A stretch of DNA of 64,000 nt from UBA10646 sp003456175 (lineage in GTDB: Bacteria > Bacteroidota > Bacteroidia > Chitinophagales > Chitinophagaceae): contig DALYLQ010000005.1 of assembly GCA_031976225.1 (NCBI GenBank), positions 31,848 through 95,847 on the forward strand, written 5' to 3'. Of the stretch, positions 43,865 to 53,121 are shown piece after piece (the stretch's first letter is position 1; every line of letters begins with the position of its first letter). The notes beneath the pieces were generated by a model. That model was not told the DNA's origin, did not search any database, and worked only from the letters and a program-made list of their open reading frames with translations. The position numbers and the translations under genes were made by a program.

Positions 43865-43896
43865 GGTTGTAGTAGTTCTAATGATTTCGTAACATA

Positions 43897-45426
43897 TTAA
43901 TTTAAAATGGTGTACGAAGTGGTGCCATCTTTCGCATCTTTCAATTGAATGCCAACAGCTTCTAACGATTTGCGAATAGTATCGCTGGTGGCATAATCTT
44001 TATTGGCTTTAGCTTGCTTACGCAAATCAATAAGTATATCTAACACACCATCGAGCTTGCCATCGTTATTGCCTGCAGCACTTATTGGTTGTAAGCCGAA
44101 AATAGTTTCAACGAATAAATGCATTTGCTGCTGTAGTTGTTGCAATGTATTGCTGGCTAAAGCATTCATTGCAATATGACCATCTTTAATACCGTTGATA
44201 ATAGGTACTAACTCAAACATATTGGCTAATACTTTGGCTGTATTTAAATCGTCGTTCATACTTTCTGCAAAGCCTTGTACTAGTTGCTGCACTTTACTAT
44301 CTAAAGCATTGTCGGCGGCTGCGTTCGCATTTGCCGTAAGGCTCATATTTTTTAAATATTGATATGCTTCTAGCAGCCTTTTCATACCTTTTTCGGCTGC
44401 TTGTAATGCTTCGTTACTAAAATCGAGTGTGCTACGATAGTGTGTTTGTAGTATGAAAAAGCGCACCGTCATAGGGTGGTAGGCTTGTGTTAGTAAGTGA
44501 TGCGAACCACTAAATAGCTCGCTTAACTTAATAACGTTGTTATAGCTCTTACCCATTTTGCGGCCGTTAATGGTAATCATATTGTTGTGCAGCCAGAAAC
44601 GAGCATTGAGCTTGCCATGATTGCATACGGCACTTTGTGCAATTTCACACTCGTGATGTGGAAACTGCAAATCCATACCGCCACCATGTATATCAAATTG
44701 TTCGCCCAAGTATTTTTTACTCATAGCGCTACACTCAATATGCCATCCCGGAAAGCCTTCGCCCCAGGGGCTTGCCCAACGCATAATATGTTCTGGTGGG
44801 GCTTTTTTCCAAAGTGCGAAGTCGGCTTTGTTGCGTTTTTCTTCTTGCCCGTCGAGTTCACGGGTGGTTTCTAACAACTCATCAAGGTTGCGGCCGCTTA
44901 GCATACCATATGGTAAGCCTTGTGCCGCAAATACTTCGTGATATTTTGCAACATCAAAGTATACACTGCCATTTACTTCGTAAGCAAAGCCATCGGCAAT
45001 GATTTTTTTGATCATTTCAATTTGTTCTACAATATGTCCTGTAGCGGTGGGTTCAATACTAGGCGGCAGGTTGTTGAACTGTTGCATAGCCCAATGGTAC
45101 ATGTTGGTGTATTTCTGCACCAACTCCATAGGCTCAAGTTTTTCAAGCACCGCCTTAGAACTGATTTTATCTTCCGCGGCACGGCCTTCTTCTTCAAAAT
45201 GGCCAGCATCGGTAATGTTACGTACGTAACGAACTTTATAGCCTAAATGCATCAAATATCGATATACAATATCGAATGTGATGAAAGGGCGTGCATGGCC
45301 TAAATGACTTTCGCCACTTACAGTTGGGCCGCACACATACATGCCCACATAGGGGTATTTATAAGGTTCGAATACTTCTTTTTTACGCGTAAGCGAATTA
45401 TATACTTGTAATGATGCTGCACTCAT
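43897..45426 (-). CDS. cysS: Cysteinyl-tRNA synthetase
   Basis: 509 residues. Class I synthetase with MYVCGPTVSGESHLGHARPF (HIGH-type motif and zinc Cys), GWHIECSAM, GGGMDLQFPHHECEIAQS and the KMSKS-like GRKMGKSYNN. It charges tRNA(Cys). TATCTTTG at 45457-45450 gives a good -7 box 24 bases before the start. A motif copy (44328-44342) is read in frame as SLTAN in the C-terminal part. Confidence 0.96.
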   Translation of the reverse strand: MSAASLQVYNSLTRKKEVFEPYKYPYVGMYVCGPTVSGESHLGHARPFITFDIVYRYLMHLGYKVRYVRNITDAGHFEEEGRAAEDKISSKAVLEKLEPMELVQKYTNMYHWAMQQFNNLPPSIEPTATGHIVEQIEMIKKIIADGFAYEVNGSVYFDVAKYHEVFAAQGLPYGMLSGRNLDELLETTRELDGQEEKRNKADFALWKKAPPEHIMRWASPWGEGFPGWHIECSAMSKKYLGEQFDIHGGGMDLQFPHHECEIAQSAVCNHGKLNARFWLHNNMITINGRKMGKSYNNVIKLSELFSGSHHLLTQAYHPMTVRFFILQTHYRSTLDFSNEALQAAEKGMKRLLEAYQYLKNMSLTANANAAADNALDSKVQQLVQGFAESMNDDLNTAKVLANMFELVPIINGIKDGHIAMNALASNTLQQLQQQMHLFVETIFGLQPISAAGNNDGKLDGVLDILIDLRKQAKANKDYATSDTIRKSLEAVGIQLKDAKDGTTSYTILN

Positions 45427-45449
45427 GAACTTAATACAATTAAAGGTGG

Positions 45450-45457
45450 CAAAGATA
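45450..45457 (-). promoter_or_regulatory. -7 promoter element of cysS
   Basis: TATCTTTG on the - strand, full match to TAnnTTTG. Confidence 0.62.
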
Positions 45458-45527
45458 ACTGACCATGCTACAATGAATAATAGTTAATGTGCAAAAGGTA
45501 ACCCGTTACACTTGTTAAATATGCTGC

Positions 45528-45542
45528 GCCTTACGGCAAATG
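45528..45542 (-). repeat. Dispersed hairpin motif, GCC/GGC stem
   Basis: GCCTTACGGCAAATG between the cysS promoter and the stop of the endonuclease/phosphatase-like gene. Confidence 0.85.
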
Positions 45543-45565
45543 AGTAGCCGCATGCAAATGGCTAT

Positions 45566-46705
45566 TTATGGTTTGATGAAAAGATCGGCAACCAGCATTA
45601 CATGGTCGCTTAGATCTTCATCTTTCATTTGAAATTTTTGAACGATGAAATTGGTATCGGGCATGATATAATCGATGCGAAGGGTAGGTGCCAAATCGTT
45701 GTAGGTACGGCCTAAGCCGAAGCCATTCACTAAAAAAGCATCTTGCCTATAACCTTTCACTTTACGGTAGGTGTAGCTGGTTGGCACATCGTTATAATCG
45801 CCGGTAATACAGTGTATATAAGGACAAGTATCTAGCACTGCACGAACCAAATCGGCCTGAATACCTCGTTTTTGAAAAGCGGTTTTCATTTTTCGTGCAA
45901 TGCCTTTGCTGGCTTCTACACTCGCTTCGTCGGTGAGTTTTATTTTTTCGATATCAACATAGTCACGTTCTGCGAATTTGAACGATTGCATGTGTGTGGT
46001 ATGAATACGTACTGTATCGCCTTGCGGTAAAAGCACATCAATGAAAATGACACTTTCAGGGTTCTTACCTCTAAAAGGAATTTTACCACTTGCTAAGATG
46101 GGGTACTTAGAGAATAAAATACAACCCGATGCATAGTTGCCGCTATCGCGAGTGAAATCTTTCGAAAAGTGATAGTAGGGGTAGGTGTCAGTAAATAGTC
46201 CTAAGTTATCAGCTCTGCTGCCAGGTTCGTTGTAACGATGGTTAAACTCTTGCAAGCAAAGTATTTGAGCACCTGTTTCTTTTAGTGCACGGGCAATTTC
46301 GGTACGGGCAAGTTGCTTGCGTTCTTTGTTTTTGCTGATTCCGGTAAGGCTATGCACATTCCAGTGTGCTACACGCAGGCTAGGTTTTTGCTTGCTTTTA
46401 GGACTACTAGCGGTAAAGCCCCAAGTGTTGCGTATTTGTGCATAACCAATCACCAAACTTAGCAGCGGTAATAGCACCCAAATGGGTTTGATGGTAAGCC
46501 AAAAGAAAACTGAGAAAACTAATAACGTGGTTAAATAAGGCAATGCTAATGCCAGCATACCAAATACCCAGCCAATACTTGATTGCGGTGGAATGAACGG
46601 GCTGGCGCAACTGGCCAAAAAAGCCAATGCCACCAATAAGTTGATGGTAATGAGTAAGCGTTTAATCCATTTCCTAAGCCAAAGTCCAATACTATTTCCA
46701 GCCAT
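45566..46705 (-). CDS. Membrane-anchored endonuclease/exonuclease/phosphatase family protein
   Basis: 379 residues. Three N-terminal membrane helices (residues ~15-95) precede the EEP catalytic domain: HWNVHSL (Asn), LCLQEFN (metal Glu), THMQSF, GDYNDVP (Asp-x-Asn) and the C-terminal SDHVMLVADL with the catalytic Asp-His. The fold hydrolyses phosphodiesters in nucleic acids or lipids. The membrane anchor and outward domain common in Bacteroidota suggest an extracytoplasmic phosphodiesterase; the substrate is unknown. A motif-like copy at 46018-46032 is read as LPQG. Divergent from the ABC exporter gene. Confidence 0.87.
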   Translation of the reverse strand: MAGNSIGLWLRKWIKRLLITINLLVALAFLASCASPFIPPQSSIGWVFGMLALALPYLTTLLVFSVFFWLTIKPIWVLLPLLSLVIGYAQIRNTWGFTASSPKSKQKPSLRVAHWNVHSLTGISKNKERKQLARTEIARALKETGAQILCLQEFNHRYNEPGSRADNLGLFTDTYPYYHFSKDFTRDSGNYASGCILFSKYPILASGKIPFRGKNPESVIFIDVLLPQGDTVRIHTTHMQSFKFAERDYVDIEKIKLTDEASVEASKGIARKMKTAFQKRGIQADLVRAVLDTCPYIHCITGDYNDVPTSYTYRKVKGYRQDAFLVNGFGLGRTYNDLAPTLRIDYIMPDTNFIVQKFQMKDEDLSDHVMLVADLFIKP

Positions 46706-46760
46706 ACTGTAAATATAAGGGCTTGCCGAAAATACCCGTGTTCGTGCTTGCCGCTTATAG

Positions 46761-46775
46761 CATTTACCGTAAGGT
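46761..46775 (+). repeat. Dispersed hairpin motif, exact copy
   Basis: CATTTACCGTAAGGT in the divergent promoter region, just upstream of the ABC transporter -7 box. Confidence 0.9.
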
Positions 46776-46791
46776 TAGCAGGCCTTATTAT

Positions 46792-46799
46792 TACATTTG
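46792..46799 (+). promoter_or_regulatory. -7 promoter element of the ABC transporter gene
   Basis: TACATTTG, full match to TAnnTTTG, ending eight bases before the ATG at 46807; the message would be nearly leaderless. Confidence 0.62.
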
Positions 46800-46806
46800 C
46801 AGCTTT

Positions 46807-48645
46807 ATGGCTCAAAACAAGGATAAGAAAGGCTTCGATTTTGTTGCGTTGCGGAGGGTGTTCTCATATGTACAACCGTATCGGTCGCGTTGGTACATGA
46901 GTATTATTTTGGGTATTGTACTAGCTTTTATTTCGCCTTTACGACCTTATTTGGTACAGCTAACAGTTGATAGAGCTACAGGCGGACATAAACCAGTGCC
47001 TGCTTGGTTGCAATGGGTGTTAGGCGATGATAATGTGACGCATGTGATGCACTTTTTAGTAGCAATCACTGTATTTCAAATTGCTTTTTTATTGGTAGAA
47101 ACCTGCCTGCGGTTCTTCTTTTCGTTTGCAACTGCATGGATTGGTCAGGCGGTGGTGAAAGACTTGCGAGTAGCGGTTTTTGAGAAAATCTTGCGACTCA
47201 ATTTAAAACAGTTCGATACTACACCTATTGGTACATTAACTACCCGAACCATCAACGATATTGAAAGTATTAACGATATTTTTAGTGATGGACTGATTCC
47301 TATTATTGCCGACTTACTCTCCATTATTATTACGGTATCGGTAATGTTCGCCATCGATTGGCAGTTAACGCTAGTTGCGTTGATTCCATTTCCTATACTA
47401 ATTGTTGCTACCTACTATTTCAAAGAAAGCGTTAACAGAAGCTTTCATAAAGTACGCAATGCCGTATCGGCACTGAATGCTTTTGTTCAAGAGCATATCA
47501 CGGGTATGTTGGTGGTACAGGCATTTGCAGCAGAAGATAGAGAAATGCAAAAATTTGCCACCATTAATAAACAGCACCGCAATGCCAATATCAACGCCAT
47601 TTTTGCCTACTCCGTTTTTTTTCCAGTGGTAGAAGTGGTGTTGGCAGTAAGTATGGGTTTGGTAGTATGGTGGCTGGCAGGCAAAGCCATAGATCAACCT
47701 ATGGATAGTGCCCTTGCGGGTAAATTAGCTGCTTTTACCCTTTATCTCAATCAAATTTTCAGACCGCTTCGAGTGATTGCTGATAAGTTCAATGTGTTAC
47801 AAATGGGTGTTATTGCCAGCGAACGTGTGTTTGCAGTACTCGATAACCCCGATGTAACACCTGAAGGAACAGTACAACCACCAACTAGTAACAGTGCACA
47901 AGCGGCAGGGGCTATTACATTTAACAACGTATGGTTTGCTTATAATGAACCTAATTATGTGCTAAAGAATATTAATTTTCAGGTACTACCGGGCGAAACT
48001 GTAGCATTGGTAGGGCATACGGGTAGTGGCAAAACCAGTATTATATCGCTACTGAATAAATTATATCAGATACAACAAGGTGAAATTATACTTGACGGTA
48101 CTAACATCAATGATTATAGCACTGAAACCCTACGTAGCCATATAGGCGTAGTACTGCAAGATGTATTTTTATTTAGTGGTACAGTCATGGATAATATTAC
48201 CCTGCGTAATCCAAATATTACAGAAGCACAAGTGGTTGCTGCAGCAAAGATGATAGGCGTTCACGACTTTATCATGCGACTTCCTGGCGGTTATCAGTTC
48301 GATGTGATGGAGCGAGGAAGTACGCTTAGCCTGGGGCAACGTCAATTATTAAGCTTTATTAGGGCACTTTTATACAACCCATCGGTACTCATATTAGATG
48401 AAGCAACCAGTAGCATTGATACAGAAAGCGAATTGTTAATACAACATGCTATAGATACGCTCATACAAGGCAGAACCTCCATAGTTATTGCCCATAGGTT
48501 AAGCACCATCCGTAAAGCCAATAAAATTATTGTACTCGATAAAGGTGAAATCAAAGAGATTGGGTCGCACGAACAGCTGTTAGCTTTAGGTGGTTTCTAT
48601 ACTAAACTTTATGAAATGCAGTTGCAGCAAGAGTTGGCCAATTAG
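46807..48645 (+). CDS. MsbA-like ABC exporter (fused permease-ATPase)
   Basis: 612 residues from the ATG at 46807; an earlier in-frame ATG lies upstream of the promoter. The type IV exporter membrane domain, with six helices, occupies ~30-340. The nucleotide-binding domain has Walker A GHTGSGKTS (near 402), signature LSLGQRQ, Walker B LILDEATSSID (near 530) and the H-loop IVIAHRLST. Half-transporters of this kind work as dimers and export lipids, lipid A precursors or drugs. MsbA cannot be assumed, because several paralogues are usual. A variant motif lies at ~47710 in frame. Confidence 0.92.
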   Translation: MAQNKDKKGFDFVALRRVFSYVQPYRSRWYMSIILGIVLAFISPLRPYLVQLTVDRATGGHKPVPAWLQWVLGDDNVTHVMHFLVAITVFQIAFLLVETCLRFFFSFATAWIGQAVVKDLRVAVFEKILRLNLKQFDTTPIGTLTTRTINDIESINDIFSDGLIPIIADLLSIIITVSVMFAIDWQLTLVALIPFPILIVATYYFKESVNRSFHKVRNAVSALNAFVQEHITGMLVVQAFAAEDREMQKFATINKQHRNANINAIFAYSVFFPVVEVVLAVSMGLVVWWLAGKAIDQPMDSALAGKLAAFTLYLNQIFRPLRVIADKFNVLQMGVIASERVFAVLDNPDVTPEGTVQPPTSNSAQAAGAITFNNVWFAYNEPNYVLKNINFQVLPGETVALVGHTGSGKTSIISLLNKLYQIQQGEIILDGTNINDYSTETLRSHIGVVLQDVFLFSGTVMDNITLRNPNITEAQVVAAAKMIGVHDFIMRLPGGYQFDVMERGSTLSLGQRQLLSFIRALLYNPSVLILDEATSSIDTESELLIQHAIDTLIQGRTSIVIAHRLSTIRKANKIIVLDKGEIKEIGSHEQLLALGGFYTKLYEMQLQQELAN

Positions 48646-48704
48646 TCGGTTGAAAACTTGCATCGGATTTCTGAAAATTACGTTAACACTTCGGCTTTCC
48701 CCCT

Positions 48705-48712
48705 TATCTTTG
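48705..48712 (+). promoter_or_regulatory. -7 promoter element of the atp operon
   Basis: TATCTTTG 20 bases before the atpB ATG. Confidence 0.65.
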
Positions 48713-48732
48713 CCGCAAATTTCAGATAAGGT

Positions 48733-49866
48733 ATGGCTCAAAATAGGGTTAAATGCTTGCTGGCTTTGGTTTTCAGCGTTTTTATGCTTACAAATGCCAA
48801 TGTGGTAGTTGCTCAAGAACAACACCCAGTGCAAGCCCACAATACAGATGCTGCAACCAGTCATAAGCCTGCCGAAAAAGAATTTAACGTTACTGAAACA
48901 ATTCTCGAACACATTTCTGATGACCATAGCTGGCACCTTTGGGGGCATACCAGCATTGCATTACCTGTTATTTTAAAAACTGATAAAGGTTGGGAAACAT
49001 TCAGCAGTGCTAAGCTCATGGATGAGCATCACGAACCTATTACTTATACTGGTACCACTACTGGGTATCAGTTCAAAGTGAATACCAATCATGAAACGGG
49101 TAAGAAAAGCATCGTTATCATTGGTGCCGATGGTAATATTAACCAAGCTGCAACGGCTTCTATCTTAGATATGAGTATCACTAAAAACGTAGCAAGCATG
49201 TTTATTGCTGTGTTTTTGTTGCTCGCAATCTTTTTAAGTGTAGCAGCAAGCTATAAAAAGCGTGGCGTTACAACGGCACCTAAAGGTTTCCAAAACATTA
49301 TGGAAACACTCATTCTATTCGTTCGCGACGAAATTGCTCGTCCTAACATCGGCGAGAAATACTTTAAATATATGCCGTTCTTATTAACGGTATTCTTCTT
49401 CATTTTCATCAACAATTTGTTAGGTCTAATACCTTTCATACCCGGTGGTGCTAACGTGAGTGGTAATATCGCGTTTACGATGACACTAGCAGTTTTCACC
49501 TTCATCGTAGTGAATTTCAGCGGTAACAAAAACTATTGGAAGCACATTTTCTGGATGCCAGGTGTAGCTGTTCCGATGAAAATTTTCTTAATGCCTATCG
49601 AGGTAATCGGCATTTTCACCAAGCCTATCAGTTTAATGATACGTTTGTTTGCCAACATAACCGCAGGCCACATTCTTGTACTAAGTTTAGTTTGTTTGAT
49701 CTTCATATTCAAATCTGTAGCAGCATCTGCCGTTGCAATCCCGTTCACTGTATTTATCAGTTGTATTGAGTTGTTGGTAGCATTTCTACAGGCCTTCATC
49801 TTTACCATGTTAAGTGCATTATACATTGGCATGGCTACTGAAGAACATCATGACGATCATCATTAA
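48733..49866 (+). CDS. atpB: F-type ATP synthase subunit a
   Basis: 377 residues. Long for subunit a because of a ~150-residue N-terminal extension with a signal peptide (LLALVFSVFMLTNANVVVAQ) and a His/Asp-rich soluble part, usual in Bacteroidota. The membrane part has five to six helices with the essential Arg in SLMIRLFANITAGHILVL and FIFTMLSALYIG near the end. It forms the two proton half-channels beside the c ring. First gene of the operon; the atpI/atpZ-type genes are not seen upstream. Confidence 0.95.
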   Translation: MAQNRVKCLLALVFSVFMLTNANVVVAQEQHPVQAHNTDAATSHKPAEKEFNVTETILEHISDDHSWHLWGHTSIALPVILKTDKGWETFSSAKLMDEHHEPITYTGTTTGYQFKVNTNHETGKKSIVIIGADGNINQAATASILDMSITKNVASMFIAVFLLLAIFLSVAASYKKRGVTTAPKGFQNIMETLILFVRDEIARPNIGEKYFKYMPFLLTVFFFIFINNLLGLIPFIPGGANVSGNIAFTMTLAVFTFIVVNFSGNKNYWKHIFWMPGVAVPMKIFLMPIEVIGIFTKPISLMIRLFANITAGHILVLSLVCLIFIFKSVAASAVAIPFTVFISCIELLVAFLQAFIFTMLSALYIGMATEEHHDDHH

Positions 49867-49901
49867 CAACGTTTTTTCTTAACCATCATAATTTCAACAA
49901 A

Positions 49902-50111
49902 ATGATCGGAAGTATTGCTGCAATTGGTGCTGGCTTAGCCGCTATCGGTGCCGGTATTGGTATTGGTCGTATCGGTGGCTCTGCCGTAGAAGGTATGGCC
50001 CGTCAGCCAGAAGTTGCTGGTAAAATTCAAGGTGCTATGATCGTAGCTGCCGCCTTCGTAGAAGCGGTTGCTCTTTTCGCAGTGGTAGTTGCCCTTTTGG
50101 GTACTCGCTAG
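49902..50111 (+). CDS. atpE: F-type ATP synthase subunit c
   Basis: 69 residues in two hydrophobic helices joined by the polar loop GMARQPEVAGKIQ. The first helix has GAGIGIGRIGG and the second carries the ion-binding Glu in AAAFVEAVALFAVV. The Ser/Thr and Tyr next to that Glu in sodium enzymes are absent, so protons are the likely ion. Multiple copies form the rotor ring. A stable hairpin follows before atpF. Confidence 0.97.
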   Translation: MIGSIAAIGAGLAAIGAGIGIGRIGGSAVEGMARQPEVAGKIQGAMIVAAAFVEAVALFAVVVALLGTR

Positions 50112-50124
50112 TAAGCACCAACAG

Positions 50125-50165
50125 TTTCAGCCTCTACGCACAGGGCAGCGAGGCTGAAATTGTTT
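50125..50165 (+). terminator. Hairpin between atpE and atpF
   Basis: Perfect 10-bp stem TTTCAGCCTC/GAGGCTGAAA with a 15-base loop and TTGTTTT after it. As it lies inside the operon it may be a leaky terminator or a 3' end protector that raises subunit c over the other subunits. Confidence 0.65.
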
Positions 50166-50216
50166 TACTGCTTCGCAGTAACATATCTTGGTTGTCAACT
50201 TTGTGCGAAACTCAAC

Positions 50217-50250
50217 ATTGGTTGCGTCGCACACTTCAACTGAGGTACAA
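50217..50250 (+). repeat. Dispersed repeat, copy B (diverged)
   Basis: GTTGCGTCGCACACTTCAAC... differs at about three positions from copy A (36225 onward) and shares GAGGTACAAA-type sequence with copy C. Located in the 209-base atpE-atpF gap. Confidence 0.55.
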
Positions 50251-50320
50251 ACACGAGCTAAATTTTAGAAAGTAAGCATAAGCTGCTAGTTTTGCAGCCG
50301 CTTTCAGAAAATACAACGAT

Positions 50321-50830
50321 ATGTTTTTAGAAGTTAATCCTCTCGTATTACCTGAGCTAGGTTTGGTTATTTGGAGTACAATTGCCTTCCTAGTATTACT
50401 ATTTGTGCTTACCAAGTTTGCTTGGAAGCCCATTATGGCAGCTGTAAAAGAGCGTGAAACTGGTATTGAAGAAGCCTTAGCCAAGGCCGAGAAAATGAAG
50501 GCCGAGATGGCTCAGTTACAAAACGAGAACGAAGCTTTATTAGCAAAAGCTCGTGAAGAACGTGCCACTCTAATCAAAGAAGCGAAAGAAACAGCCGATA
50601 AAATGGTGGCAGCTGCGCAAGAAAAAGCTAAAGCAGAATACGATCGTATTGTTGCCGATGCACAAGCAGCTATTCATCAGCAAAAGAACCAAGCACTTAC
50701 AGAGGTTAAAAACCAAGTTGGTAGCATGGTAATTGAAGTGGCCGAAAAAGTATTGCGTAAGCAGTTAGCCGATAAGCCACAACAAGAAGCGTACATTCAA
50801 GAATTAGTGAACGGCGTTAAGCTGAATTAA
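50321..50830 (+). CDS. atpF: F-type ATP synthase subunit b
   Basis: 169 residues. One N-terminal membrane helix (LGLVIWSTIAFLVLLFVLTKFAW) and then a long Ala/Lys/Glu-rich coiled coil, ending in a short delta-binding region (VEKVLRKQLADKPQQEAYI). It forms the peripheral stalk that holds the alpha/beta head. Separated from atpE by 209 bases with a hairpin and a repeat, which is unusually long for this operon. Confidence 0.95.
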   Translation: MFLEVNPLVLPELGLVIWSTIAFLVLLFVLTKFAWKPIMAAVKERETGIEEALAKAEKMKAEMAQLQNENEALLAKAREERATLIKEAKETADKMVAAAQEKAKAEYDRIVADAQAAIHQQKNQALTEVKNQVGSMVIEVAEKVLRKQLADKPQQEAYIQELVNGVKLN

Positions 50831-50860
50831 TTGGCATAAAAACTAACACATCGTATTATT

Positions 50861-51424
50861 ATGACGAACCCTCGTTTAGCAGCACGTTATGCCAAAAGCT
50901 TGATTGACCTTTCACAAGAGCAAGGTAAGCTTGAGGAAGTGTATGCCGATATGCGTTACATGCAAGCTTTGGCAAAAGCTAGTAAAGAGCTTGTGGCTTT
51001 GTTAAAAAGTCCCATCGTTAAAGGCGATAAAAAGCTTGCTGTTATTGAAAGTTTAACCAATGGGAAGGTTGGTGCACTTACAAGTGGTTTCAATCGCTTG
51101 CTGGTTAATAAAGGTAGGGAAAACGATCTTGTAGCTATTGTAGATGCATTCATCGATCAGTACAATACACTAAAAGATATTCATCGCGTTAAGTTTACCA
51201 CAGCTGTTGCGGTGAGTGATACTTTGAAGCAAAGTATTGTTAACACGGTAAAAGCGCAAACTGGCTTTACGCATATTGAGTTAGAAGCTAAAGTTGATGC
51301 TAATATTATTGGTGGTTTTGTACTAGAGTTCGACAATAATTTGGTTGATGCATCTGTGGCAAGAGATTTAAGAGATTTAAAAGCACAATTTTCGAAAAAC
51401 TGGTACGTACCTAATATGCGATAG
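50861..51424 (+). CDS. atpH: F-type ATP synthase subunit delta
   Basis: 187 residues. An N-terminal helical domain (NPRLAARYAKSLIDLSQEQG) and C-terminal domain with the signature ELEAKVDANIIGGFVLEFDN followed by VDASVARDLRDLKAQF. It links the peripheral stalk to the top of the alpha3beta3 head. 30 bases after atpF; a 111-base gap with repeats precedes atpA. Confidence 0.93.
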   Translation: MTNPRLAARYAKSLIDLSQEQGKLEEVYADMRYMQALAKASKELVALLKSPIVKGDKKLAVIESLTNGKVGALTSGFNRLLVNKGRENDLVAIVDAFIDQYNTLKDIHRVKFTTAVAVSDTLKQSIVNTVKAQTGFTHIELEAKVDANIIGGFVLEFDNNLVDASVARDLRDLKAQFSKNWYVPNMR

Positions 51425-51438
51425 TACTTGTTACATAC

Positions 51439-51476
51439 TTGTACCTGAAGTACAAGTGAGTGACACAACGAAGCTG
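51439..51476 (-). repeat. Dispersed repeat, copy C, with a small hairpin
   Basis: 51454-51476 is the exact reverse complement of 36217-36239. It overlaps a hairpin CTTGTAC/GTACAAG at 51439-51457. Located in the atpH-atpA gap. Confidence 0.75.
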
Positions 51477-51535
51477 AGGTTTGTACAAATGCTGGTAATA
51501 ACATAATTAGATAACAATCACGACAACTTCAAAAT

Positions 51536-53113
51536 ATGGAAGCGATTAAGCCCGATGAAATTTCAGCGATACTGCGCCAGCAGTTAAGCAATTTCAACGC
51601 CAGTGCCGAGCTGGAAGAAGTAGGTACCGTATTGCAGGTGGGCGATGGTATTGCCCGTGTGTACGGCCTTAACAACGTACGCAGCGGTGAGCTGGTAGCC
51701 TTTGATAATGGTTTAAAAGCCATAGCCCTGAACCTAGAGGAAGATAACGTAGGTGTGGTACTACTTGGCGATAGCAAAAGTGTAAAGGAAGGTGATAAAG
51801 TACGCCGTACTGGTCAGATTGCCTCTATTAAAGTAGGCGAAGGCATGGTAGGCCGTGTAGTTAATACTCTTGGTGAGCCTATTGATGGTAAAGGCCCTAT
51901 CGTTGGTGATTTGTATGAAATGCCATTGGAGCGTAAAGCACCTGGTGTAATTTATCGTGAGCCAGTTAAAGAACCATTACAAACAGGTATCAAAGCGATT
52001 GATGCGATGATTCCTGTAGGTCGTGGTCAACGTGAATTGGTAATTGGTGACCGTCAAACTGGTAAAACTGCCATTTGTATTGACACCATTATCAATCAAA
52101 AAGAGTTTTACGAAGCTGGTAAGCCAGTATATTGTATATACGTAGCCATTGGACAGAAAGCTAGTACTATTGCTGGTGTAATGAAAACATTACAAGATGC
52201 TGGTGCTATGGCTTACACCGTAATTGTAGCTGCAAGTGCCAGCGATCCTGCTCCGCAGCAGTTCTACGCTCCATTTGCTGGTGCTGCCATCGGTGAATTC
52301 TTCCGCGATACTGGTCGTCCTGCATTAATCGTATACGACGATTTATCAAAGCAGGCGGTAGCTTACCGTGAGGTTTCATTGTTGTTACGTCGTCCTCCTG
52401 GTCGTGAGGCTTATCCTGGTGACGTATTCTACTTGCACAGCCGTTTGTTAGAGCGTGCTGCAAAAGTGATAGCAAACGATGATATTGCTAAGAATATGAA
52501 CGATTTGCCAGCGAGCATCAAGCATATGGTGAAAGGTGGTGGTAGCTTAACAGCTTTACCAATCATTGAAACACAAGCTGGTGATGTATCGGCCTACATT
52601 CCAACGAACGTAATTTCAATTACCGATGGTCAGATATTCTTAGAAGGTAACTTGTTTAACGCAGGTATTCGTCCGGCTATTAACGTGGGTATTTCTGTAA
52701 GCCGTGTGGGTGGTAATGCTCAGATTAAGAGTATGAAAAAAGTAGCTGGTACCTTAAAGCTCGACCAAGCTTTGTACCGCGAACTTGAAGCGTTCTCTAA
52801 ATTTGGTGGCGATTTAGATGCTGCTACTAAGAGCGTATTAGACAAGGGTGCTCGTAACGTAGAAATTTTGAAGCAAGCTCAATATTCTCCATTAACTGTA
52901 GAAAAGCAGGTAGCTATCATCTACTTAGGTACACAAGGTTTGTTGAAAGAAGTTGCAGTTAAAAACGTAAAAGCTTTCGAAGAACATTTCTTAACTGAAA
53001 TGCAAAACAAATTACCTGATGTATTAGTAGAGTTCAAAAAAGGTAACTTACCTGAAGATGGCTTGAAGAAGATGGTAGACATGGCTAAGAGCATTATGCC
53101 ACAGTACAAGTAA
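51536..53113 (+). CDS. atpA: F-type ATP synthase subunit alpha
   Basis: 525 residues. P-loop GDRQTGKTAICIDTI, the alpha signature PAINVGISVSRVGG, and the conserved arginine in the same segment that reaches the beta active site. It forms the non-catalytic nucleotide sites of the F1 head. Transcription ends 36-61 bases later at a strong terminator, so atpG is not in its usual place behind atpA, and atpD/atpC are not in the window either. Confidence 0.97.
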   Translation: MEAIKPDEISAILRQQLSNFNASAELEEVGTVLQVGDGIARVYGLNNVRSGELVAFDNGLKAIALNLEEDNVGVVLLGDSKSVKEGDKVRRTGQIASIKVGEGMVGRVVNTLGEPIDGKGPIVGDLYEMPLERKAPGVIYREPVKEPLQTGIKAIDAMIPVGRGQRELVIGDRQTGKTAICIDTIINQKEFYEAGKPVYCIYVAIGQKASTIAGVMKTLQDAGAMAYTVIVAASASDPAPQQFYAPFAGAAIGEFFRDTGRPALIVYDDLSKQAVAYREVSLLLRRPPGREAYPGDVFYLHSRLLERAAKVIANDDIAKNMNDLPASIKHMVKGGGSLTALPIIETQAGDVSAYIPTNVISITDGQIFLEGNLFNAGIRPAINVGISVSRVGGNAQIKSMKKVAGTLKLDQALYRELEAFSKFGGDLDAATKSVLDKGARNVEILKQAQYSPLTVEKQVAIIYLGTQGLLKEVAVKNVKAFEEHFLTEMQNKLPDVLVEFKKGNLPEDGLKKMVDMAKSIMPQYK

Positions 53114-53121
53114 GTACGCAA

